A stretch of 42,888 nucleotides of DNA from Halobacterium bonnevillei (lineage in GTDB: Archaea > Halobacteriota > Halobacteria > Halobacteriales > Halobacteriaceae): positions 1-42,888 of the forward strand of contig NZ_WUUU01000009.1 in the NCBI RefSeq assembly GCF_009831555.1, given 5' to 3'. The position numbers were made by a program, and so were the translations under genes. Numbering within the stretch: position 1 is the stretch's first letter; each line of letters starts with the position of its first letter. Below the pieces are notes generated by a model. That model did not search any database, was not told the DNA's origin, and saw only the letters and a list, made by a program, of their open reading frames with translations. Positions 31,359-40,240 of the stretch are shown here, piece after piece.

Positions 31359-31707
31359 AGGGGAGACGTGGGAAGACGCAGAGATATAACTGACGGAAAT
31401 ACTACATGATACATTCTTTTCATGGGTCAGTTGTTCCACATGTTGGTGCTAGTTGGTTGTTCCCGGCGTTAAAGCCAGTCCAAGACCCCATGCAAAGAGA
31501 ACATATTCAATTTATTACGTACCGGCGCGGCCGTAGAACAGCGGGTGCGTTCGAGACCCGAAACGCGCGCCGGTGGACGCACGTCAGACCGCCGCCACGA
31601 CGGACCGCTACACCAGCCCCGGACCCAGTGCAAACCGGGATTAGACACTGTACAGCCGGCTCTTACACGACATATAATAAACCGGCCCCCGCCAGAATCC
31701 GAATGCG
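31359..31707. other. Divergent promoter region between beta-helix copy 1 and GT-C-like gene
   Basis: 349 bases with no gene. It contains the minus-strand TATA-like GTTATATC (31384-31391) for copy 1, an AT-rich stretch around 31385-31425 and 31500-31520, and the plus-strand element at 31663-31682. Nothing else was recognised. Confidence 0.5.
31663..31682 (+). promoter_or_regulatory. Promoter of the GT-C-like gene (TWAY-N6-TATA element)
   Basis: TTACACGACATATAATAAAC, TATA part about 32 bases before ATG 31708, consistent with leaderless transcription. Confidence 0.6.
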
Positions 31708-33603
31708 ATGGGTTGGTTTGCGCGCAGACGCCTCGACCGCGTCGTAGCGGTACTCGGATTGCTCGCCGCTCTCGGCATCTTCCCGCTCCGGTTCGTCGTC
31801 TCGCACGTCTACGCGACGACGCTGCCACTCGTCCTCGGACTCGCGTCCATCCTGTACCTGCTCGCGACCAGGACCGACTCCGCGCTCGACTACCCGCTAC
31901 CCACTGTCTCCACGACCACCGCACGGGCGCTCGAAGCACTCGCGTTCGGCGGCGTCGCCGCCCTGTTCGCGTACGGCGGCATCGTCGGACAGCGCACGAT
32001 TCTGTTCTACGACGGCGCGGCCCTCGTCGGTTCGCTCCTGTTTCTCCAGATCCTGTTCGTCAGGGACACCGACCTGCGCCCGGGGGTCGTCCTCGCGGAA
32101 GTGCTCGCGCTCGCGTTCGCCGTCCGCTTCGTCGGCCTCTACTCGTACACGAGCTACATCGGCATCGACGTCTGGTCGCACATCGCCTACGTGGAGGGCA
32201 TCAGAGTCCAGGACTCCCTCCGCGCGATGAACACGAAGTACGTCGCCTCCCCGTTCTACCACCTGCTCGTGGCCGTGACGGCAGACTTCACCGACCTCCC
32301 GAATCGCGAGGCGCTGTACCTGTCGGTCGGCGTCGTGGTGACCCTCGCGTCCGGACTGGTCTACTACGGCGCGCGCCGGTTCACCGAACCCCGGTGGGCG
32401 CTGTTCGCCACGGCGCTGTTCGCGATCAGCGCGCAAGTGATCCGCTGGGGCCTGCACGTCATCCCCACCAGCCTCGGGCTGGCGTTCTTCGTCGTCTTCA
32501 TGACGTACCTCGCGCGCGTCCTCCAGGAGTACCGGACGCGCGACGTCGGCCTCCTGGTCGGCGCCATCGTCGCGGTCACTCTCACGCACCAGTTGTCGGC
32601 GTTCGTCACGCTGGTGGTGGTGACGCTGGCGTTTCTCACACAAGTGCTCGTCCAGAGCGACTGGATTGCACCCGAGGGGGAACCGGTGAATGTGACCGGC
32701 TTGCTCGCGTTCTCGGCCGGCTTCGTCACGCTGGACTGGAGCATCACGCCGTACTCCGGCGAGTCGTTCACGAGTGTGATGTTGCTCCGCCTGCGGAACA
32801 CGCTGTTCCGATCGACCGAGATGCTGGACGTCTCGAGTTCGAAGAACGTCTCCTCGACCGCGGGCGCCGAGAGCGCGACCCTGCTGACGAAAGTCGTCGC
32901 GTACATCGACATCTTCGGCTTCCTCGCGTTCCTGTTCGTTGCTGGCCTTGGGGCGTACTACGTCCTCCAGTCCCACAACCGGACCCACGACCGCCTGTTC
33001 CAGGTCGCCACCATCGGCGTCATGTCCGTCGTCGTCCTCGCGCTCCCGATACTCGGCGTGAGTCTGTTCCTGCCCGGGCGCTGGTACGCGTTCATGTACG
33101 TGCCGATGGCGATCGTCGGCGCGCTCGGGCTTCGGTATCTCGTCTACCACCTGAATCCGCGGCTCGTCGCGGTCGGTCTCGTGGTGTTCGTGCTGGTGCT
33201 CCCGGGGACGATGCTCGTCTCGGGTGCTGCCACCATCGACAACCCCGTCTTCGATTCGAAGCAGCCGCGGTACGCGTTCACCGAGTCGGAGGTCGACGCC
33301 GTGGGAACCGTCGGCGACGTGACGACAGCCGAGACACCGCCCATCTACACGGACGCGCCGTACACGGCCATCTTCCAGCGGACGGACACCCACACGACTG
33401 CGACGATGCAGGTGCCGAGAGGTGGCCGCGCGGTGAACGAGCTGGTCCTGTACCGGACTTACCAGTCGGAGGGCGCGCCGCTGGTCGCAGACGAGAACAG
33501 GACGTCGCGACTGGAGCAGGTCTCCCGCGAACAGGTGTGTCCGTCCACCCGGAGTCACCTCTACACCACGGGAGACGTGTCGCTTTGTAGACTGGAGTCG
33601 TGA
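31708..33603 (+). CDS. Polytopic GT-C-like membrane protein
   Basis: A 631-residue protein with about 12-13 hydrophobic helices up to residue 510 and a C-terminal polar domain (about 515-631). An acidic motif in the first large outside loop, Y-I-G-I-D-V-W-S-H-I-A-Y (Asp at about 153), is followed by an amphipathic S-P-F-Y-H-L-L segment. This resembles the Asp-containing loop of GT-C enzymes of the Dol-P-mannose or oligosaccharyltransferase kind. Overall it matches archaeal large membrane glycosyltransferase-like proteins, but no single family is certain. It could transfer a lipid-linked sugar on the outer face, or polymerise glycan. It lies between two paralogous beta-helix proteins, with its own promoter. 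Confidence 0.8.
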   Translation: MGWFARRRLDRVVAVLGLLAALGIFPLRFVVSHVYATTLPLVLGLASILYLLATRTDSALDYPLPTVSTTTARALEALAFGGVAALFAYGGIVGQRTILFYDGAALVGSLLFLQILFVRDTDLRPGVVLAEVLALAFAVRFVGLYSYTSYIGIDVWSHIAYVEGIRVQDSLRAMNTKYVASPFYHLLVAVTADFTDLPNREALYLSVGVVVTLASGLVYYGARRFTEPRWALFATALFAISAQVIRWGLHVIPTSLGLAFFVVFMTYLARVLQEYRTRDVGLLVGAIVAVTLTHQLSAFVTLVVVTLAFLTQVLVQSDWIAPEGEPVNVTGLLAFSAGFVTLDWSITPYSGESFTSVMLLRLRNTLFRSTEMLDVSSSKNVSSTAGAESATLLTKVVAYIDIFGFLAFLFVAGLGAYYVLQSHNRTHDRLFQVATIGVMSVVVLALPILGVSLFLPGRWYAFMYVPMAIVGALGLRYLVYHLNPRLVAVGLVVFVLVLPGTMLVSGAATIDNPVFDSKQPRYAFTESEVDAVGTVGDVTTAETPPIYTDAPYTAIFQRTDTHTTATMQVPRGGRAVNELVLYRTYQSEGAPLVADENRTSRLEQVSREQVCPSTRSHLYTTGDVSLCRLES

Positions 33604-33689
33604 CGAGGCCCCTCTGAGCGGTCGGCGTAACGGCCCGAATTCGGTTCTGTCGCTTCTCGGAGAACAAGTTTTCGATATAACTTTATAAC

Positions 33690-33773
33690 TTGTAAAATCG
33701 TGGGGATTCCTGACAATCGGTAGACGGCGCTATCCTCCCCCGGACATACCTCCACCGGCTGACTATTTTACAA
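33690..33773. promoter_or_regulatory. Widely spaced inverted repeat upstream of beta-helix copy 2
   Basis: TTGTAAAAT (33690-33698) and ATTTTACAA (33765-33773) are perfect inverted 9-base copies about 66 bases apart. They frame a promoter-rich, AT-rich region before the ATG at 33812. Similar TGTAAA/TTTACA sequences occur at 5031-5049 and 8744-8753. They may be two operator half-sites; unproven. Confidence 0.4.
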
Positions 33774-33811
33774 CCTTAGTAATTAGGGAAAAAACTATTA
33801 AGACACATCTA

Positions 33812-35740
33812 ATGGTGGTTAGCGTGTTCGACGCCACCACCCCTAGCGGACACTCTCACAGTCGTAGAAGCTATCTGAAAACTACCGGTGCGGCGCTCGC
33901 GGGACTCACGTTCGCGGGCACTGTTTCGGCCGAGACGTCCCAGTACGACACGGTCGTCGATATCGTGGACGCGGGTGCCGACCCCACCGGCGAGGAACCC
34001 ATCGACGACGTGCTCGCCGAGTACAACGTGGACGACACCCGCATCGAGTTCCCAGACGGGCGTTACAAACTCAATAAACTCGGGCTTTACAAACGTCGTA
34101 ACTTCGCGATGGTCGGGACGGGCGACGCCACGCTCGTCCCGGGGCCCGATTACGACCGCGACCTCTGGATCGGCGGCGGGTTCGTCAGAGACCTCCGTTT
34201 CGAGGGATTCGTCCTCGACCACTCAGCGGAGAACACGGACCCGCAGGTCGCCTTCGGCGGTTTCGACAACGTCGTCGTCCGCGACATCACCAAACGCGGC
34301 TACCACGACGGTGAGACGACGGCATTCGGGTTCTCGGCCTGGGACGAGAACGGTCACATCCTCGTCGAGAACCTCCGGATGGCCGACGGCAGCATCCCCC
34401 AGGACCCAGTCGGCATCTACGTCAACACGACCGGCACGGTGACGTTCCGCGACTGCCACGTCGAGGGCTTCGGCAACAACGGCCTCTACGCTTCGTCCTC
34501 TGACGGCCCGGTCCAGGTCGAGGGGGGCGTGTACAAGAACAACGACATCGCACAGATCCGCCTCGGCAGCCCCGGCAGTTACGTGAAGAACGCGAAGGTC
34601 GTCGTGGACGACGACCACATGGACCACGACAACTCCCGCGGCATCCGGGTGGCCGACGGTCACGGCCCCGTCGACATCGAGGGCTGCGAGATCGTCATGG
34701 AGAGCGGCCAGGGCGGCGGCGGCGTCGTCGGTGCGATGTCCGGCGGGAACTTCAACCTCAGCAACTCCCGCATCTACGTCAGCGAACAGTACACCAGCGT
34801 CGGTTCCAACGGGACCCGGGGCGCCGGCGCCATCCTCGTCGACGAACCCACCGAGATAACGGACCCGGGAACGAATACAATCCAGAACGTCGCCATCACG
34901 GGCGAAGCGAAGTATCGCTCCGCAATCTGTCTGCGCCGGGACAACAACGTCATCAAGGACGTCTGTATCCACCAGACCGGCGACTACCGGGACGGCGTCG
35001 TCGCCGAACGGGACGCATCGAGCAACCGCGCAGAGAACGTGAACATCAACGTGCCCGGCACCGAGATCGTCGACGACGACGGCGACATCTCTGTCTCCGG
35101 ACTCACACTCGACGACGCCTGTGCGTTCCCGAGCGGTGTCACCGGGATGGAGACCACGTCCACCGACACGAACTCGCTCGCCGATGCCCCGTGGCCCAGC
35201 GGCTCCAGCAGGCTGACGTACGCGACGATGGGACACGACGACACGGTGACCGCTGACGTGTTCATGGGGTTCGAGGACAGCGAGGACGAAGAGGCGGCGC
35301 TGTTGGCGATGCCCCACCTCCTCCAGGAGTTCGTCGAGGCCGGCGAACTGAACGTTCGCTTCCGCCCCTACGGTCTCGAGAGCGAGCGCGGCGAGTTCCT
35401 CGCGGGCCTGCTCCAGGGCGTCTGGGACCACGAGTGGTCCGAGTTCTGGGACTTCTTCAGCTGGGCGTACGAGAACCACCACGCCTACGACCTCGACTCC
35501 TACGAGAGCGGCAGTGACTTCCTCACGGCGTTCGGCATCCGTAACTACGGCAAAATCACCGTGCGGGCCCTCGAGAACTACTACGCCGACACCCGGGCCG
35601 ACACCGCAGACGTCGCCGCCGAGCACGGCATCCCGGAGGGGATCCCGTGTATCCTCCTCGACGGCGACATGACGTGGGTCGACCGCGACGACCCCCACGA
35701 GCGCGACGACCTCGATGCCTGGATTCGCGAGCGGCTGTAG
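33812..35740 (+). CDS. Tat-exported beta-helix protein fused to a degenerate thioredoxin-like domain (copy 2)
   Basis: 642 residues from ATG 33812. A GTG at 33824 is better spaced from the TATA-like CTATTAAG (33795-33802), so the exact start is uncertain. Tat signal H-S-R-R-S-Y-L-K-T-T-G. Beta-helix sharing long identical blocks with copy 1 (G-F-G-N-N-G-L-Y-A-S, K-N-N-D-I-A-Q-I-R-L-G-S-P-G, E-S-G-Q-G-G-G-G-V-V). The C-terminal domain (about 465-640) aligns with the DsbA-like domain of copy 1 (L-Q-E-F-V-E-A-G-E-L-N-V-R-F-R, F-G-I-R-N-Y-G-K-I-T-V-R). At the active-site position it reads F-M-G-F-E-D-S-E-D: no Cys, so redox chemistry is lost. It may now act only as a binding or scaffold domain. 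Confidence 0.85.
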   Translation: MVVSVFDATTPSGHSHSRRSYLKTTGAALAGLTFAGTVSAETSQYDTVVDIVDAGADPTGEEPIDDVLAEYNVDDTRIEFPDGRYKLNKLGLYKRRNFAMVGTGDATLVPGPDYDRDLWIGGGFVRDLRFEGFVLDHSAENTDPQVAFGGFDNVVVRDITKRGYHDGETTAFGFSAWDENGHILVENLRMADGSIPQDPVGIYVNTTGTVTFRDCHVEGFGNNGLYASSSDGPVQVEGGVYKNNDIAQIRLGSPGSYVKNAKVVVDDDHMDHDNSRGIRVADGHGPVDIEGCEIVMESGQGGGGVVGAMSGGNFNLSNSRIYVSEQYTSVGSNGTRGAGAILVDEPTEITDPGTNTIQNVAITGEAKYRSAICLRRDNNVIKDVCIHQTGDYRDGVVAERDASSNRAENVNINVPGTEIVDDDGDISVSGLTLDDACAFPSGVTGMETTSTDTNSLADAPWPSGSSRLTYATMGHDDTVTADVFMGFEDSEDEEAALLAMPHLLQEFVEAGELNVRFRPYGLESERGEFLAGLLQGVWDHEWSEFWDFFSWAYENHHAYDLDSYESGSDFLTAFGIRNYGKITVRALENYYADTRADTADVAAEHGIPEGIPCILLDGDMTWVDRDDPHERDDLDAWIRERL

Positions 35741-35871
35741 TACAACCGGCAGCGGTCGTCGTCTCTCAGGAGCCGGCGACCCCGAACAGCCTGCGGCGGC
35801 GGCGACCGCCAGAACCGGGTTCGGTGTCGAGGCAGCCACGTTTTGTGTACGCGCCACGAACAGGGAGGCGT

Positions 35872-36639
35872 ATGCGGTCTGCCCTCCCCGCCGTCACTGT
35901 CGCCGCCCTGCTCGTCCTCGCCGGCTGTAGCGGCGCCGACCCGATCCCAGATGGCCCCGACGAAACGACTGACTCCGTCGAAGCGTCGCCGTATCCGCCA
36001 GGCGTCAACGAGTCTGCCGTCGTGTCGACGAACACACTCCTGGCCGCCCACCAGGACCGGACGCGGCAGGCGGGCGCCGTCGTCGAGGTGACCCAGTCGG
36101 TGACGCTGCCAGATACCAACGGCACCGTGACACTCCAATCCCTGTCCACCGTCCGCAGCACGCCTGGGTTGACCAGGGTCCACCGCCAGCAGCAGTACGA
36201 GGTGTTCGGCGACGACGGCTCGGTGGTCACCAGATACCACGCGACGTACGCCAACGAGTCGGCCATCGTGACCCGAGCGGGCAGCGGGGAGAACGTCACG
36301 GTGACTACCGACCCCGCCGAGCACCGCAGCGAGTTCGTCGCCAAGCAGGTGACTCGCATCGACGTTCTCAGACAGACCCTGACTGGGCACGACTTCCAGG
36401 TCGTGGACACGGACCGCCGCGACGGACGGACGGTGACGACACTCGTCGCCCAGGAGACGGAGTTCACCGAGGACGGCAAGCGCGTGTTCGACGCCACCGT
36501 GGAAGTGGCGTCCAGCGGCCGCATTCGCTCGCTGTCGGTGACGCGGAACGACGACGCGAACACGGCGGCGTACAGGCGACAGATGGACGTCACGTGGTCG
36601 AACGCGACGGACGTCGACCCCCCGTCGTGGGCGCCGTGA
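35872..36639 (+). CDS. DUF7537-family lipoprotein
   Basis: A 255-residue protein from ATG 35872, with GGGAGG (35863-35868) upstream. Signal and lipobox L-L-V-L-A-G-C-S-G, mature N-terminus Cys20, then Y-P-P-G-V-N-E-S-A-V and T-L-L-A-A-H. These are recurring starts of haloarchaeal DUF7537 lipoproteins, which have a LolA/LppX-like beta-barrel character. Later segments such as V-V-E-V-T-Q-S-V-T-L and a beta-rich remainder fit this. Probably membrane-anchored and facing outside. Ligand unknown. Confidence 0.85.
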   Translation: MRSALPAVTVAALLVLAGCSGADPIPDGPDETTDSVEASPYPPGVNESAVVSTNTLLAAHQDRTRQAGAVVEVTQSVTLPDTNGTVTLQSLSTVRSTPGLTRVHRQQQYEVFGDDGSVVTRYHATYANESAIVTRAGSGENVTVTTDPAEHRSEFVAKQVTRIDVLRQTLTGHDFQVVDTDRRDGRTVTTLVAQETEFTEDGKRVFDATVEVASSGRIRSLSVTRNDDANTAAYRRQMDVTWSNATDVDPPSWAP

Positions 36640-36687
36640 ATGCAGGACTCGGTGCGTTCGAGGCCCACGCGTCGTCCGTCCGGTCGG

Positions 36688-37251
36688 TCAGTACACGACG
36701 TACAACAGCAGGTAGACGACGATGCCGAGCGCGAACGACACGAGCCACAGCGCAGCCGCGACGCGGCCGACTCGAGCGTGGTTCGTCGCGGGGATCTCGC
36801 AGACATCCCGCGTCCCCGCGAGCAAGAGCGCGTAGTACACGAGCGGGATGCAGACGATTGCCAGCCCCATGTGGACGACCAGCACCGGGAGGTAGACGAA
36901 CGAGTACACGACGTCCGGACCGGCGAAGTGCGTGGTCCCCTCCACGACGATGCGGTAGAGGTACAGCGCGAGGAACGTCGCGAACAGCACGGCTGACGTG
37001 CCCATCGCCGCCCGGTGTCTGGACACGTTCCCGTTTCGGATCGCGCGCACGCCCGCGAGAATTGTGACGATGGCGACGGCGCTCAGGACGGCGTTGACGG
37101 TCGGAATCGCGGCGAGGACGGCGTCTGGCGCTCGCGGCAGGAGCGACGCGGGAACGACCCCGCGGACGGCGGCGACCACGAGCGCGAGCGAGACGGCCGA
37201 GAGGACGGCCGTCAGCGACGTGACGTTGCGGCGAGCGAACCCGTCTGGCAT
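36688..37251 (-). CDS. DUF420-family membrane protein
   Basis: A 187-residue protein with about five hydrophobic helices: P-T-V-N-A-V-L-S-A-V-A-I, then R-N-G-N-V-S-R-H-R-A-A-M-G, Y-L-Y-R-I-V-V-E-G-T-T-H-F and H-M-G-L-A-I-V-C-I-P. The paired R-H-R-A-A-M and T-H-F/H-M-G positions are the DUF420 pattern (YozB/CtaM-like), with conserved His residues often linked to haem-copper oxidase assembly. Single gene, convergent with the DUF7537 lipoprotein (49-base gap). Confidence 0.85.
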   Translation of the reverse strand: MPDGFARRNVTSLTAVLSAVSLALVVAAVRGVVPASLLPRAPDAVLAAIPTVNAVLSAVAIVTILAGVRAIRNGNVSRHRAAMGTSAVLFATFLALYLYRIVVEGTTHFAGPDVVYSFVYLPVLVVHMGLAIVCIPLVYYALLLAGTRDVCEIPATNHARVGRVAAALWLVSFALGIVVYLLLYVVY

Positions 37252-37344
37252 ACCCGTGGCTGGGGCGAAGAGCTACTTGAGACTTGTTCACCCGGTCCGT
37301 TGACTGACTCCACGGGGATGCGCCACGGGCAGCACTGCCGACGC

Positions 37345-38028
37345 CTAGATTGCGTCCTTCAGGCGGTCCAGCAGGTCCTCGGTGGCGTCGGTCTTGCTGT
37401 ACAGCTGGACCGCGCCGCTCTGGTAGAACCCGAGGGTGAGGTCCCGGCCGTCGTGTACCAGCTTCGTCCCGAGGAAGTAGACGTTCGAGCCGTACTCGTC
37501 GAGCAGGCCGTCGACGTCCGCGTCGCCGTCCAGGCGGAGGAAGCAGTCGCCGTCCGTGTGCGCCATCGGGGAGAAGTTACGGATGCGCACGGACGTCGGC
37601 GTGGCGTCGAGGTCGCTGGCCTGCAGAGCACCGTGCAGCGACGGGACGTCGATAGTGTAGTCGCCGAACGTCGCGTCGATTTCGTCGAGGGCTCCGAGGT
37701 GCTGTTGGACCGAGCGAGCGTCTGCGCGACTCGCGAACACCTCCAGGAGGTCGTTCGCGAAGTCGATGCGGAACGGCACGAGTTCGGTGCGGTCGACTTC
37801 CTGCTCGGAGACGTCGCCGGTGCCCGCGTCGTACGCCTCGACCGTCGTCGGCGACGAGACGACGAGGTTCGCGGAGATGGCGTCCTGCTGGAAGGTGTCC
37901 GTGGCGAACCCAGCCGCGTCGCCGTCCGCGTATTCGGCGTTCTGTAGCGCGAGTGCGACGTCGTCGTAGGTCGTGTCCGTGAACTCGATGGTGGAGAGTG
38001 TGTCGACCAGCGGCGAGTCCGCTATCAT
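37345..38028 (-). CDS. Acidic soluble protein of unknown function
   Basis: A 227-residue protein from ATG 38028; an ATG at 38067 adds 13 residues of poor quality. No signal or membrane helix. It begins M-I-A-D-S-P-L-V-D-T-L-S-T-I-E-F and has alternating acidic helices and beta-strands: L-V-P-F-R-I-D-F-A-N-D-L-L-E-V-F, later Y-F-L-G-T-K-L-V-H-D-G-R-D-L-T-L-G-F-Y-Q-S-G-A-V and C-terminal L-L-D-R-L-K-D-A-I. The pattern suggests a compact two-domain haloarchaeal protein, but I do not recognise a family. It is probably real given length and codon use. Confidence 0.7.
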   Translation of the reverse strand: MIADSPLVDTLSTIEFTDTTYDDVALALQNAEYADGDAAGFATDTFQQDAISANLVVSSPTTVEAYDAGTGDVSEQEVDRTELVPFRIDFANDLLEVFASRADARSVQQHLGALDEIDATFGDYTIDVPSLHGALQASDLDATPTSVRIRNFSPMAHTDGDCFLRLDGDADVDGLLDEYGSNVYFLGTKLVHDGRDLTLGFYQSGAVQLYSKTDATEDLLDRLKDAI

Positions 38029-38227
38029 ACCACACCCGCCAGCGCCCGGCCTCAAGACGTTTTCCAAATGTTCGTCGCAGTGTCATGCCGAGCGCGGGGA
38101 CGCAGCCTCGACGGGGTGAACGCCAGGACCCCTTGTGGCGTCGTGACCCACACTCGCAGGCAGGCGCCCAAATCGTAGGGGTTTTAATTGGTCGGTGGGT
38201 ACGGTTGATTGCGAACGCACGTAGCGA

Positions 38228-38312
<85 letters not shown>

Positions 38313-38527
38313 TCGCACCGGGGTGTAATTCCCCAGACGCGATGCACGGTGATTCCCCTCCCGGGACATCACCCACGCACAATCCTTCCGAGAACCACAC
38401 TCCGTAGCAGTAGTGCTGGCTGTGTGCAACCGGGACCCCGACTGGAGACTCGACACTGCCTAGTCGCGCTGCCGTCGAAGGATACGCGTCGCCGGCGAGC
38501 CGTCCGCGGACAAGGAGAAACAGCCGA

Positions 38528-38725
38528 TTACTCGGTGTCGGGGGCTTCGATTGCGTCGTCGAGGCCGTGCTCGCGGGCGTTGTCGGCGACGTACGTGGTT
38601 ACGTCGCGGTCGTCGTCGTTCTGGAGGCGCCGGTCGGGGCCGTCAGTCCGGCGTTCGGTGATCGTGTCGCGTCCGGTGAGGTCCACGAACAGGGACGCGT
38701 AATTGTTCTCAGTCGTCTGCGACAT
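38528..38725 (-). CDS. Small acidic protein following an HTH gene
   Basis: A 65-residue protein: M-S-Q-T-T-E-N-N-Y-A-S-L-F-V-D-L-T-G-R-D-T, then an acidic/Arg-rich stretch. It overlaps the end of the upstream HTH gene by 17 bases, so both are translationally linked. Small proteins of this type follow winged-helix genes in several haloarchaea. Unknown role, perhaps a partner of the regulator. Confidence 0.6.
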   Translation of the reverse strand: MSQTTENNYASLFVDLTGRDTITERRTDGPDRRLQNDDDRDVTTYVADNAREHGLDDAIEAPDTE

Positions 38726-39134
38726 TGCCCTGGGTGGCGAACGAGGTGCCGAAGGAGGCGGTTGCGTCTGCGTCCGCGGGCGAGACCGAGAGGGAGATGC
38801 CGTCTTCGGTGTCGATGGAGAGTGTGAGGTCGTCGAGGCCGCAGGCGTACTCGCTGACGTGCTTGCCCGACTGGTGGATGCGCAGCGACTCGTCGAGCAG
38901 GTCGGCGTCCGAGAGAATGTCGACCTTGCGGTAGGCAGTGGACTGCGCGAGGTCGCAGGCGTCGGCGATCTCGTTGACGGTCAGCGAGCCCTCGCACGTA
39001 GCTTCGAGGATGTCGCGACAGTCGGCGTCGTCGACCGCGTCGAGCACGCCCTGGATGGCGTCGCTGTCGGTGAATTTCGTGGGTTCGTCTGCGGGCTTCG
39101 AGCGGAACGCGGCCGGCCGGTGACTCTGGCTCAT
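38709..39134 (-). CDS. Winged-helix transcriptional regulator (ArsR/HTH_20-like)
   Basis: A 141-residue protein from ATG 39134. The helix-turn-helix is D-A-D-C-R-D-I-L-E-A-T, then L-T-V-N-E-I-A-D-A-C-D-L-A-Q-S-T-A-Y-R-K-V-D-I-L-S-D-A-D-L-L (about residues 35-80). A C-terminal beta-rich dimer or wing region follows (G-K-H-V-S-E-Y-A-C-G-L-D-D-L-T-L-S-I). A TATA-like TACTTAAACC lies at about 39189-39198, about 60 bases upstream. A leader with GGAGGG (39144-39149) gives a ribosome-binding site. Followed by an overlapping small gene. Target unknown. Confidence 0.85.
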   Translation of the reverse strand: MSQSHRPAAFRSKPADEPTKFTDSDAIQGVLDAVDDADCRDILEATCEGSLTVNEIADACDLAQSTAYRKVDILSDADLLDESLRIHQSGKHVSEYACGLDDLTLSIDTEDGISLSVSPADADATASFGTSFATQGNVADD

Positions 39135-39391
39135 ACTACGAGGAATGCCCTCCGGGGGGAGGAGTGTACGACCCCTGTATCGCGGGGGGTTTAAGTACGA
39201 ACGGACGGTTCCCGGTTTCTGGAGCCGCGCCAGCGGGGTTCGGTGGGCACGTACGTGCCGCCGAGAAGCGCACTGACTACCGAGACCGGAGGGACTGTCG
39301 CAGGCGCGCGCTGCCGCAGCGGCGCGGACCGTCGCGGCTGTGTGGGCTGTCGGAGCGGGACGGGCTGGCGCGGCTGCGGCCACCGCAGGCG

Positions 39392-40039
39392 TCAGCCGTC
39401 TTCCTCGAGAACGTCGCCGAGCAGTTTGCGCTGGGCCGCCGTGAGGTGTTCGGTGAGCGTGGACGCCGTGATTCCGAGTTCGTCTGCGACCTCGCCGGCG
39501 TTCGCGCCCCGCGGCTGTTCGAAGTACCCCATGTCGTAGGCAGTCTGGAGGACCTCGTACTGGCGGGCGGTGAGCTTCCCGCGGTTCACGAACACCGTGT
39601 CTCGGGACGTGCCGCCGGTCGGGGCGCGCACCATCCGCTGGATGTCGACCTCGTGGAAGCGCTCGCGGAACTCCGCGACGATGGCCTGGAGTTGCTCGAA
39701 GTCCCGCGCGTGGAAGACCACTTCGAGGTCGCCCGAGCGCGCGAAGAACCGGTCGATGGGCGTGTCGTACTCCCCGAGGCAGACGCACGGGCAGTCCGCG
39801 TCCGCGTCGTGGACGACGCGGTGGAGGTGGCGGTCCGCGTACTCGAAGACCGGGTCCTCGTAGTCCTCGGGAACGGCCTCGGCGTCGACGAGGAACTCCG
39901 TGACGCAGGTGGCGTCCGACGCGGCCGCGACGCTCGTGGAAACGTCGCTGATGACGGTGTTCGCGCGCTCGGAGAGCGACGCGACCGGACAGACCGGTGG
40001 CGCCGGGAACGCAACCGTCACGCGAATCCCGCCAGTCAT
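39392..40039 (-). CDS. Bat-type HTH_10 transcriptional regulator
   Basis: A 215-residue protein from ATG 40039. The C-terminal domain (about 150-215) reads K-L-T-A-R-Q-Y-E-V-L-Q-T-A-Y-D-M-G-Y-F, then P-R-G-A-N-A-G-E-V-A-D-E-L-G-I-T-A-S-T-L-T-E-H-L. This is the hallmark of HTH_10, the DNA-binding domain of bacterioopsin activator-like regulators. The N-terminal part (about 1-145) resembles the beta-rich half of the family and has no recognised PAS or GAF motif. A single gene with no clear partner. Confidence 0.9.
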   Translation of the reverse strand: MTGGIRVTVAFPAPPVCPVASLSERANTVISDVSTSVAAASDATCVTEFLVDAEAVPEDYEDPVFEYADRHLHRVVHDADADCPCVCLGEYDTPIDRFFARSGDLEVVFHARDFEQLQAIVAEFRERFHEVDIQRMVRAPTGGTSRDTVFVNRGKLTARQYEVLQTAYDMGYFEQPRGANAGEVADELGITASTLTEHLTAAQRKLLGDVLEEDG

Positions 40040-40240
40040 CGTGTCGGCGTTGGCCGCGTCCGCACTTGAGCGTGCGGGTCCAAGCAAACCCCTGGCGTGT
40101 GTGCCGGCAGACGGCAGCGCCGAGTCGGCAGGACGACGCGGAGAAGCAGCCGAATGCGGACGACGAGGACGCCGTTGCCCGTCGGTGCGTCGTCTGTGGA
40201 GCGCGGCGTCAGCGGCCTCGAAGCCGGCATCCGATCGCGT

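Noticed and set aside
34223-35857. A 544-codon minus-strand frame
   Set aside because: Antisense of beta-helix copy 2; no family features.
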